This document shows positions 20,501 to 28,284 of a DNA stretch of 64,000 nt, piece after piece. Below the pieces are notes generated by a model. The model searched no databases. It was given only the letters and a program-made list of their open reading frames with translations, and was not told where the DNA came from. Location of the stretch: the NCBI GenBank assembly GCA_946413245.1, contig CAMKJS010000007.1:1-64000 (forward strand), read 5' to 3'. A program made the position numbers and the translations under genes. Source of the DNA: an uncultured Clostridia bacterium (lineage in GTDB: Bacteria; Bacillota; Clostridia; Christensenellales; Aristaeellaceae). How positions within the stretch are numbered: position 1 is the first letter of the stretch; every line of letters starts with the position of its first letter.

Positions 20501-23467
20501 TTCAGTCAGCAGATCACCGCTGGCGTCATAAGTACAGACGAGGGAAGCATAGTCTCCACGAAGCATGTATGGAGCACCGGTCTCATCAAAATATTTCTCG
20601 CTGAGGAGATGGTTCTCCCGGTCATATTCCCGCCTGACCTCAGCAGCGCCGGCGGTCACATTTGTAACCTGTCCGTCCGCTCCGTAATAAACTTCCTGAA
20701 TTCTGTTTCCGCGAATATCATACTCGCACCGGAAAGAAGCATAACCTTCCGAACACTCTGTAAGACGGCCCTTCTCGTCGAAATAGCTTTCAGTCAGCTG
20801 ATGTCCTTCAATGTCCCAGGTGTTCTCTTCCCGGTGATAGCCGTCAGCGATTTTCACAGGTTCACGGTTCGTGCCATAATACGAAACGCTGAGCAGCTTG
20901 CCGCGGTAGTCGTTCTCAGTAATCTTGATGGAATAGCCAAAGATGGTCCTTGCTGGGTTCCGATCGTCGTCCAGGTAAGTGACCGTGACGTTGTTCCCTT
21001 CGTAGTCCGTATCAACCACAGCGTAGCCGTCCCTGTTCACCTGAAGCGTACCGTCAGCATTGTAATACGCTTCTTCCAGGACACGCCCCTGAGCGTCTGT
21101 CTTCCGTTCAAGGCGGGCATAACCCGGAGAGGCAGGGGCGGTTGGCGCGCCGGTTTCGTCATAATACGCGCGAAGAATCAGATTGCCGGCATGGTCGTAC
21201 TTCGTTTCAATGGATGCATAACCCTGCGACAGGAGTATCGGCTGGCCAGTGGTGCCGAAATAGTCCACCCGGCTGGTAAAGCCGGTTTCCGGATCGTAGG
21301 CAAGACGGCGTGACGCATACCCATCGCTGAGAAGGATCGGGAGACGGTCTACACCTTTGTTCAGCTCGTATACCATATGATGTTCATGGTCATACTGGCG
21401 TTCTACCCTTGTACGTCCGTTAACCAGAGTCGGTTCTTCTTCAGCGTTGAACCAGGAAACCGCCGTGATGTTCGCTTCTGAATCATATTCATAAGTAGCA
21501 GAGGCATAGCCGTTGCTGTTTGTGACGGGCATTCCCTCCGCGTCATAGTATTTCTCGCCGGTATGATTACCCGCGTAATCGTACGTATGAACCTGTACGG
21601 CATGCGGGCCGTTAATGGCCGCCAGTTTTCCGTCCGCGCCGAAAGTCGCTTCCCACAGAAGATCCCCGTTTCTGTTATACTCCCGCATTATTGCCGCCTC
21701 GCCCGTGCGGGTTTCGGAAGCACTGCCGTCTGCGTCATAATAATGCACGGAGGTTTGCATCAGATTCCGGTCGTACGTATAAACCGCCTTATGCGCGCCG
21801 GTGTTTATGTCAACGTCCGGCTCACCGTTCGCCCCGAAGAAAGCCTCCTCCAGCAGCAGATTCTTCTGCGGTCCGCCATATACCATGCTGCGGGCATAAG
21901 CCCCGGTGATCCCTTCGACCGGGTTTCCGTCCTCGTCGAAATAAGCCTCATAAACTGCCGGTTCATTCGGAGCTGAGCCTTCATATCGGAATTCGATCCA
22001 GGCGTACTGACCTTCCTCATAACGGGTGGGTGTCCATTGATCGTCCATGTATACGGTTTTGACGATCTGGCCGTACTCATTCCGGAAGTTCTCTATACCG
22101 GCATGCCCGGCTTTGCGCTCAATCAGCTCCATATCCGTGCCGAAATAGCGCTCCCATTTGATCCAGCTGGGATTCAGAACCCAGGTTTCGTTGCCGCTTT
22201 CATCAATGTTTCCGCTGCCGTCATATTTCTTCTCTATGCGGGCATAACCGGCGTTGGACTGGGTATATTCATCCACAATATTGTAATAGGTTTCCCGATA
22301 ATCCCATTCTCCTCCGTTGTATTCATACTCGATCATGGAGATTCCTGTGGTGATCATGGTTCGTTCACCGTCCGCTCCGAAATAGCGGGTATAGTGAATT
22401 TTGTTGTCGTCGTAATACTCATAGGTTACCCGGGCATACCCATTCAGCATTTTGATCAGATTGCCATCCCGATCCAGATAATCGATCTGGATAACCCGGT
22501 TAGCGTCGTCATAGGTATTTACTACTGACGCATAGCCATTGGATGCAATGATTGGTTCTCCCTCCGCGTTAAGATAATCCGTACGGATCAGATTGCCGCG
22601 GTTATCATAGGTTCGGATTTCCCGGTGCCAGCGTTTGGCCCCCAGAGTCATTTCTTCTGCCGCCCCGAAAATTTCAGTAGAGAGCAGCATGGGCTTGCTG
22701 TCTGAACTATAATAATGCTCATCGTCATCATACAGCGCGCCGCGCTCGGAAGTCGGTGCGTCACTCGGGAGTTCTTCCCCACGCTCTCCGGAAGGAAGCA
22801 GCATTCCAAGACCCATGTTGTCCACACGGGCGTTCACCGCGGCATTAAGGTTCTTTGCATAGGTATATATAACCTTTGCTCCGCCCTCAGAACCGATCAG
22901 AAGAGACCCGTCCGCCGCGTGATAAGTCTTTGTGATAACCCGGAAATTGTCGTCCTCCTCGACTTCATACAGGATCTTCGCGAAGCCGCCCGTCGGCTGG
23001 GTTGGATTTCCTGAAGCATCAAAATACTCGGTAGCAAGGATCTGTCCCCCATCCCAGGTATCCCGGCGGAAGCTGTAACTGTCCGGAATATCCGCCCGGC
23101 TCCCATCCGCCGCATAGCAATCCTCAGATACAAGATGCCCGTTCTCATAGACAAACAGGACTGATGCATACCCACCGTCTGCGTTCACAGGCTCACCGTT
23201 TAAGCCAAAGCACTTTTCAGAGAGTAGATTGCCCCTTGCATCATAGGTATATTCCGCCCGATAGAAGCCGCGGCTGTTCAGCGCTGGAGCACCGTCTGTG
23301 TTGACGACAGTTTCGCTGACCAGACGGCCGGCTTCGTCCCATTCGCAGATCGTTTCTGTCCATTCTGGCAGATCCAGGGATGCGGGTGCAGCCGTCGAAC
23401 CCGTGGTCCAGCAGAATATCAGCAGCAAGATGAGCATAGCTGGGAACAGTTTTCGAATGGATTTCAT
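17573..23467 (-). CDS. Giant secreted repeat protein (1964 aa), about 57 copies of a 32-residue YD-like repeat
   Basis: Signal peptide MKSIRKLFPAMLILLLIFCWTTGSTAAPA, then repeats with consensus GYAxxxxxYDxxGNxxxExYxDxxGxPxxxxx. Period of 32 checked by hand on consecutive units; most units are exactly 32 aa. Confidence 0.93.
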   Translation of the reverse strand: MKSIRKLFPAMLILLLIFCWTTGSTAAPASLDLPEWTETICEWDEAGRLVSETVVNTDGAPALNSRGFYRAEYTYDARGNLLSEKCFGLNGEPVNADGGYASVLFVYENGHLVSEDCYAADGSRADIPDSYSFRRDTWDGGQILATEYFDASGNPTQPTGGFAKILYEVEEDDNFRVITKTYHAADGSLLIGSEGGAKVIYTYAKNLNAAVNARVDNMGLGMLLPSGERGEELPSDAPTSERGALYDDDEHYYSSDSKPMLLSTEIFGAAEEMTLGAKRWHREIRTYDNRGNLIRTDYLNAEGEPIIASNGYASVVNTYDDANRVIQIDYLDRDGNLIKMLNGYARVTYEYYDDNKIHYTRYFGADGERTMITTGISMIEYEYNGGEWDYRETYYNIVDEYTQSNAGYARIEKKYDGSGNIDESGNETWVLNPSWIKWERYFGTDMELIERKAGHAGIENFRNEYGQIVKTVYMDDQWTPTRYEEGQYAWIEFRYEGSAPNEPAVYEAYFDEDGNPVEGITGAYARSMVYGGPQKNLLLEEAFFGANGEPDVDINTGAHKAVYTYDRNLMQTSVHYYDADGSASETRTGEAAIMREYNRNGDLLWEATFGADGKLAAINGPHAVQVHTYDYAGNHTGEKYYDAEGMPVTNSNGYASATYEYDSEANITAVSWFNAEEEPTLVNGRTRVERQYDHEHHMVYELNKGVDRLPILLSDGYASRRLAYDPETGFTSRVDYFGTTGQPILLSQGYASIETKYDHAGNLILRAYYDETGAPTAPASPGYARLERKTDAQGRVLEEAYYNADGTLQVNRDGYAVVDTDYEGNNVTVTYLDDDRNPARTIFGYSIKITENDYRGKLLSVSYYGTNREPVKIADGYHREENTWDIEGHQLTESYFDEKGRLTECSEGYASFRCEYDIRGNRIQEVYYGADGQVTNVTAGAAEVRREYDRENHLLSEKYFDETGAPYMLRGDYASLVCTYDASGDLLTEATFDENGEPVVSTKGYALKTCTYDPSGRLLSEEYSDGRGTLLMQRSGYARKEQTWDSHGNLRSEAWFNEKGEPALQKNSYARIVYIYNSHNNCIQQDWYLDETERATLPDGYNRVINKYDAQNRLTRSAWYVGNDIVLREDGYAAISYEYDNRGRVTRTIYLDQSFRRIITKKGFAAVDNVYDNAGNVLQVRYLDTNFKLIRLPEGFSVWKREYDRYGHVTQEEYLDENERIASLTNREPASRNEYDTRGRLIRTEYLNTGLQAVETQFGYSTIEYTYDDQDRRTGVRYLNAQGLPVMISSGYAGIRYEYSDQGKIWRTTYLDIANQPTLFKDGYAVSQNTYDNDLNLTDVIYLDEQLSRTYIAAGYSGVHRTVDKNGNILTETYLDNNDTPVNGASGYATMRNTWDDRRRLEQREYLDKDGQPAKLSSGYCTVRYVYDDSNNKIRESYYNAEKELIWCNDGYCEIVFTYDARNHCIQEELLNREGQPALHSYGQYSFLTRTVDSDGRVIEVKFFNTRGLPTMYANDYAEAHYERDLAGRETEVSYYDTEGKPMNVRRGYAKKTTAYNPLGNVTEEAYYDADGNLTDTTMGYAKAVYTYDDLGNRISAQYLNTAYLQVVPDGAAYASFKKVFDEQGRLLSEIYYDTNGQPTLNQNGFSSHVISYTESGHIQEETYLNEKGEPVAVSGYSRRVLLFEDEESRTYVMRVMDESLSRDAYIESRQTYDRYDRVIRISWFDADGNPAVGRDGVHTTVMEYTSRGQVSLEQYFNADNQAVQVDGSYGVSRTYTPFGMVETETWLDADGDPAPNAEGYASIVYDYDLTEASRVEKYYCAYRNENGEPCAANNGAWGISMLYYPATLIYDVTYLDANGNPADTTDGYAALQFEEDENGNRTWEGYFDRLGAQVNCAQGYSSRECGYDSEGRLISERYLDAYNKLTNNIDGVAGWNGYYDAEGNLIITSRYDKDKNALPTDNQ

Positions 23468-24993
23468 TTTCCGTCCTCCTCGCGGTTGTCCCGGAACGCG
23501 TCCTTTACAGCAGGTTTGCGAACAGTTCCGGAGCTGGATCGGGTGTCATAGGCATGATAATACTTATATCCTTCATGGGATTTATGGCTGTAATAGCTTC
23601 CCTGATGCAGCCTCTCCCCATAGAAAACGAAGCCAAGCACCTCCAGGCCGGTCTGCTCCGCGGCGATCAGGGCCCGGCGGATTTCCCGGTGATCCGAAAA
23701 ATGCTGCCGTACCACGAACAGAGCGCCGGCTGCCAGGGCGGAAAGAGCCAGGGGATCCGCGACAATGTTGACCGGCGGAACGTCGATTACGATCAGATCA
23801 TATTTCTCCTCCGCTTTTGCCAATAATTCCCGCGTGGCAGCGGATTCCAGCAGTTCACTGGGATTCGGCGGCGGAGAACCGGCCGGCAAAAGATCCAGAT
23901 TCTTCTGAACAGCGTGAAGAATAACCTCTTTTATTTTTGCGCTGCCCAGCAGAAGATCGGATAAGCCGGGAACCTGGGTGTCAAAATAGAAGATATCGCT
24001 TTGGCACGCCCGGCGCATATCCCCGTCCACCAGCAGCACCTTTTTACCGCTCATTGCCATCGAAACCGCCAGGTTCGCGGCGACGGTGGATTTTCCTTCC
24101 CCGGAGACGGCGCTGGTGACCAGAACCGTATGATTCTTTTTTCCGACAAGTGTATACATCAGGTTCATCCGAAGCTTGGCGTAGCTCTCAATCTCGTCCA
24201 TTTCACTCGCTTCGTTCAGAAGAAAAACGCCTGGATCCTTATCGTTCTCCTTTCTGCGGGGTATACAGGAAAGAATCGGCGGCGTATACTGATTCTGCAG
24301 CTCCCCGGGCTTTTCCACCTTCCGGTTCAGGAGGAAGAGCAGCGTCAGCAGCCCCGCAGCAGCTACAGCCCCAGCCACCGCACCGATCAACCCTTTTTTC
24401 TTTTCGCTGCGAGCGTTGGCGAACATCGGGACCGTCGCAAAATCCTGTGGCTTTGCGTCTCCGGCGCCGACCACTTCCTTGATCGCCGCGGGAGCCACTT
24501 GAAGCACAGCATTGCAGATGTCCGCGGAGACCTGGGGCATAGGCGTAGTACATACAACCCGAACCATGGGTGTCTCATTGATAGAATACATGGCAATGCT
24601 GGCACGGATATAACTTGTGGTCAGCCAGGGATACTTCTGGCTCAGCAGGAGATCCTGCTCCTCCCCGTCTTCTTCGGTATTCTCGATGCGATATTCCAAC
24701 ACACGCTGCATAACGTTCTCGGTGCGGATCACTTCACTGTAAATATTGACCAGCTGTACCGCGCTGGAAAAATCGGAGGTGCTGGCGTAGCCGTAATTAA
24801 CCAGATTCGGATTGTTGTTGGTGACAAACATGGTACCGGAAGCAGTATACATGTCCGGTGCTTTGGAGGAGCGCCAGTACATAACCCCAAAGCCGATGGC
24901 GGCGCAAATGATCACAAGCCAGCAGCGCTTGAGAATGTAGATCATCAGTTGAACCAGATCAATGCTCACTTTCTGCCTGTTCATAGCCTGCAA
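23464..24993 (-). CDS. Wzz-type chain-length domain fused to BY-family tyrosine autokinase
   Basis: N-terminal Wzz TM region, TSAVSGEGKSTVAANLAVSMA Walker A, VLLVDGDMRRAC, LIVIDVPPVNIVADP, Tyr-rich C-terminus GSYYSHKSHEGYKYYHAY. Confidence 0.93.
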   Translation of the reverse strand: MQAMNRQKVSIDLVQLMIYILKRCWLVIICAAIGFGVMYWRSSKAPDMYTASGTMFVTNNNPNLVNYGYASTSDFSSAVQLVNIYSEVIRTENVMQRVLEYRIENTEEDGEEQDLLLSQKYPWLTTSYIRASIAMYSINETPMVRVVCTTPMPQVSADICNAVLQVAPAAIKEVVGAGDAKPQDFATVPMFANARSEKKKGLIGAVAGAVAAAGLLTLLFLLNRKVEKPGELQNQYTPPILSCIPRRKENDKDPGVFLLNEASEMDEIESYAKLRMNLMYTLVGKKNHTVLVTSAVSGEGKSTVAANLAVSMAMSGKKVLLVDGDMRRACQSDIFYFDTQVPGLSDLLLGSAKIKEVILHAVQKNLDLLPAGSPPPNPSELLESAATRELLAKAEEKYDLIVIDVPPVNIVADPLALSALAAGALFVVRQHFSDHREIRRALIAAEQTGLEVLGFVFYGERLHQGSYYSHKSHEGYKYYHAYDTRSSSGTVRKPAVKDAFRDNREEDGK

Positions 24994-25050
24994 TCCTCTC
25001 CCACAAAATCAGCAAATTCGCCAGTTGATCCAAAAGGGTATATCCAAATT

Positions 25051-25080
25051 ATAATACCACATTCCATTGTAAACTGTCAA
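25051..25080 (-). promoter_or_regulatory. Sigma70-like promoter for the polysaccharide operon
   Basis: Minus strand reads TTGACA-18 nt-TATTAT upstream of the BY-kinase gene. Confidence 0.6.
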
Positions 25081-25390
25081 AAAAACACACAAAAAATACG
25101 CAATAGTTAAGTGACTAAACAGTCGGGCAGGCAAACCTTTCCGAGGCATATCCCCAGGGAAAACGGCATGCGGCTTTCCTGACCGGTCCGGGGCCGCATG
25201 ATATATACGGTATATACACTATTCTATACGCAATTGATTTGCCCGCCGTCAGTTATTCACCAAAAAATGTGTCTTAATTGCCAAAGTAAAAATCTACCTT
25301 ATGAGTCGAACGGGGTGCCAAAGGTATGGGCCAATTGACACATCGCTTGATGTGACAGTGGTGTAAAGCGCCGGAAGGAATATATTTTTC

Positions 25391-25419
25391 TTGTCGCTCT
25401 GCAGTTGTTCTGTTATAAT
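25391..25419 (+). promoter_or_regulatory. Sigma70-like promoter for the NHLM export operon
   Basis: TTGTCG-17 nt-TATAAT about 80 bp upstream of the GTG start at 25500. Confidence 0.65.
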
Positions 25420-25499
25420 GAGTTGATTTTGCAGTTCAATTCCGGTCTTTCGTTTTTTCTGCGTGAATGATTCTTTCTTTGTGAGAGGAGTGGAAGCCT

Positions 25500-26000
25500 G
25501 TGTCTGAGCAGCCGAAGGAAGAGAAAAAGGTCTCTCTGTTCCGGGAGAAGAGTCTGGAGGCGGTGGAGTCCCCTGAGAGTCTGAACGATTATCTCCGGGT
25601 GACGTCCCCCGGGGTGTGGCTGATTCTGGCGGCGGTGATTACGCTGCTGGTTGGGGCTATTCTGTGGGGGATCTTCGGCCATATCCGGACCACCGCCGCG
25701 GTGGCCGTGGCCGTGGAGAACGGAAAGGGCACGTGCTATGTGCCGTACGTGAAGGCGGACGGCATCATGGCCCAGGGCGTCGTGGAGATCGACGGGAAGG
25801 AGTATTACCTGAGTACGGGCGATTCCGTCGAGCTGGTCGTGCTGGAGAATAACGCGCCGATCCGCCTGCTGAAGGCCGGGGATCTGAAGGCCGGGGATCC
25901 TGTGGTCCTGGTGCCGGTGGAAACGGACCTGGAAAACGGAGTATACTCCGGGATCGCCGTCACCGAGGATCTGCATCCCATTTCCCTGCTGCTGCAGTAA
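25500..26000 (+). CDS. Short HlyD-like NHLM system secretion protein (166 aa, single TM)
   Basis: GTG start; SLNDYLRVTSPGVWLILAAVITLLVGAILWGIFGHIRTT then a short beta-rich tail. Gene order with the two NHLM transporters downstream. Confidence 0.75.
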   Translation: MSEQPKEEKKVSLFREKSLEAVESPESLNDYLRVTSPGVWLILAAVITLLVGAILWGIFGHIRTTAAVAVAVENGKGTCYVPYVKADGIMAQGVVEIDGKEYYLSTGDSVELVVLENNAPIRLLKAGDLKAGDPVVLVPVETDLENGVYSGIAVTEDLHPISLLLQ

Positions 26001-26014
26001 GGGGGTAGTTCGGA

Positions 26015-28267
26015 TTGAGTGAAAAGAAAGACGGAAATCCGGGCGGTCTGGCTGAAAAGCTGCGCGGCCTGTCCGGCAGGCTGGGCGGTTTACTCGGCCG
26101 GAAGACCGTGCCAACGCCGGTAAAAAAGGGATCCGTGCGCGTGCCCGTGGTCATGCAGATGGAGGCGCTGGAATGCGGCGCGGCCTCCCTGACCATGATT
26201 ATGCACTTCTATAAGAAATGGATTCCGCTGGAGCAGGCCCGGGTGGACTGCGGCGTCTCCATGGACGGCGCCAGCGCGAAGAATATTATGCTGGCGGCCC
26301 GGAGCTACGGGATGAAGGCTAACGCCTGGCGGGTGGAGCCTGAGGACCTGCAGGAGGAAGGGCCCTTCCCCTGCATCATCCACTGGGGGTTCAACCACTT
26401 TGTCGTTCTCTGCGGGTTCCAGGGGAAACAGGCGATCATCAACGACCCGGCAAGGGGCCGGGTGAAGATCGAATGGGAGGAATTCGACCGGGAGTTCACC
26501 GGCGTCTGCCTCTTCTTCGAGCCCGGAGAGGACTTCGTCCCCTCCGGAAAGCCGAAGTCCATGATTTCCTACGCGAAGGAACGGCTGAAGGGATCCGGCA
26601 CGGCGGTGGCCTTCGTGGTGCTGACGACGACGATTTCTTCCTTGTTGGGCATTATTCAGCCGGCCTTTTCGAGAACGTTCCTGGACAGGCTTCTGTCCGG
26701 GTCCAATCCGGAATGGCTGACGCCGTTTATTCTGCTGTTTCTGGTTTTTGCCTGCGTCAGCGTGGCGGTGACGTGGATCTCCGCGGTGTATTCCCTTAAG
26801 ATTCAGGGAAAAATGACCTCCTATGGCAGTTCTTCCTATTTATGGAAGGTGCTGCGGCTGCCCATGCAGTTCTTCAGCCAGCGGCTGTCGGGGGACATCG
26901 CCGACCGGCAGTCCACCAACGCCTCCATCGCCACGTCCATGGTGCAGATCTTCGCGCCGCTGGCGATCCAGCTCATGATGATGGTCTTCTACCTGGTGGT
27001 CATGATCCGGTACAGCTGGCTGCTGGCGCTCATCGGGGTGGGAGCCATCCTGCTGAACCTGATCGTGTCCGCGGTGGTGACGTCCAGGCGGGTAAACATC
27101 ACCAGAGTGCAGCAGCGGGACGCCGCGAAACTGTCCTCTGCGACCATGAGCGGCATTTCCATGATCGAGACGATCAAATCCAGCGGGGCGGAGAACGGCT
27201 TCTTCGGCCGGTGGGCCGGATATCAGGCCAGCGTCAACACCCAGTCCGTCTCCTACACGCGGCTGAACCTGTTCCTGGGCAGCCTGCCGTCGGCCATCAC
27301 GTCCATTGCGAACATCGCGGTGCTGGGCCTGGGCGTGCTGCTGGTGATCCTCGGGCAGTTCACCGCCGGTATGGTCATGGCCTTTCAGGGCTTCGTCTCT
27401 TCCTTCATGGCGCCGGCTACGAACCTGATCATGGCCGGGCAGAGCCTGCAGGAAATGACCACCCAGATGGAGCGGGTGGACGACGTGATGAGCTATCCCG
27501 AGGATCCTTCCTTCGCGCCGCGGGAAAAGACCGCGGAATACCAGAAGCTCTCCGGGGCCATCGAGCTGAAGAACGTGACCTTCGGATACTCCCGGCTGGG
27601 CAAGCCCCAGATCACGGACTTCTCCATGACCGTGAAGCCCGGGCAAAAGATCGCCTTCGTGGGGCGGACGGGCTGCGGCAAATCCACCCTGGCCAAGATG
27701 ATCTCCGGCCTGTACCGGCCCTGGAGCGGATCCATCACCTTCGACGGGGTGCCGCTGGAAGACATCGACCGGGATGTGTTCACCGGCTCCGTCAGCGTCA
27801 TCGACCAGGATATTACGCTGTTTGAAGACACGATCACGCAGAACATCAAAATGTGGGACGACTCTATCGAGGACTTCGAGGTCACCCTGGCCGCCCGGGA
27901 CGCGGGCATCTACGACGACATCCTGACCCGCGACGGCGGGTTCGGCCATAAGCTGCTGGACGGCGGCCGGGACCTCTCCGGCGGTCAGCGGCAGCGCCTG
28001 GAGATCGCCCGGGCCCTGAGCCAGGATCCCACGATCTGCATCATGGACGAGGCCACCTCCGCCCTGGACGCGCAGACGGAATATGAGGTCATCAAGTCCA
28101 TTAACGCCCGGGGCATCACCTGCATCATCATCGCCCACCGCCTTTCCACCATCCGGGACTGCGACGAGATCATCGTGCTGGACAAGGGAAAGATCGTGGA
28201 GCGCGGCACCCATGACGAGCTCTATGCCAATGGCGGCATGTACGCAAGCCTCGTCAGCAACGAGTGA
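26015..28267 (+). CDS. NHLM/NHLP-type peptide export ABC transporter with C39 peptidase domain
   Basis: C39 peptidase VPVVMQMEALECGAASLTMIMHFY...FNHFVVLCGF...INDPARG; exporter TM domain; ATPase GRTGCGKSTLAK, DLSGGQRQRLEIARAL. Confidence 0.92.
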   Translation: MSEKKDGNPGGLAEKLRGLSGRLGGLLGRKTVPTPVKKGSVRVPVVMQMEALECGAASLTMIMHFYKKWIPLEQARVDCGVSMDGASAKNIMLAARSYGMKANAWRVEPEDLQEEGPFPCIIHWGFNHFVVLCGFQGKQAIINDPARGRVKIEWEEFDREFTGVCLFFEPGEDFVPSGKPKSMISYAKERLKGSGTAVAFVVLTTTISSLLGIIQPAFSRTFLDRLLSGSNPEWLTPFILLFLVFACVSVAVTWISAVYSLKIQGKMTSYGSSSYLWKVLRLPMQFFSQRLSGDIADRQSTNASIATSMVQIFAPLAIQLMMMVFYLVVMIRYSWLLALIGVGAILLNLIVSAVVTSRRVNITRVQQRDAAKLSSATMSGISMIETIKSSGAENGFFGRWAGYQASVNTQSVSYTRLNLFLGSLPSAITSIANIAVLGLGVLLVILGQFTAGMVMAFQGFVSSFMAPATNLIMAGQSLQEMTTQMERVDDVMSYPEDPSFAPREKTAEYQKLSGAIELKNVTFGYSRLGKPQITDFSMTVKPGQKIAFVGRTGCGKSTLAKMISGLYRPWSGSITFDGVPLEDIDRDVFTGSVSVIDQDITLFEDTITQNIKMWDDSIEDFEVTLAARDAGIYDDILTRDGGFGHKLLDGGRDLSGGQRQRLEIARALSQDPTICIMDEATSALDAQTEYEVIKSINARGITCIIIAHRLSTIRDCDEIIVLDKGKIVERGTHDELYANGGMYASLVSNE

Positions 28268-28284
28268 GAAAGGAGGCGTGATCC

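Noticed and set aside
18203-21313. Plus-strand ORFs (18203..18988, 19844..21313) within the giant repeat gene
   Set aside because: They recur because the antisense frame of the 96-bp repeat lacks stops; the minus frame has the signal peptide and a clear consensus repeat.
17573-23467. CRISPR-like or non-coding tandem repeat interpretation
   Set aside because: The 96-bp periodicity is degenerate at DNA level and conserved at protein level; no identical short repeats with unique spacers. It is a coding repeat. No CRISPR array was found in the window.
25201-25216. TATATACGGTATATA near-palindrome in the divergent 25 kb intergenic region
   Set aside because: Could be an operator, but AT-rich palindromes this short arise easily by chance; no supporting second copy.
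26840-28213. Minus-strand ORF of 457 aa
   Set aside because: Antisense to the NHLM C39 transporter; GC-rich shadow ORF with a composition (H, G, Q, D-rich) not typical of a real protein.
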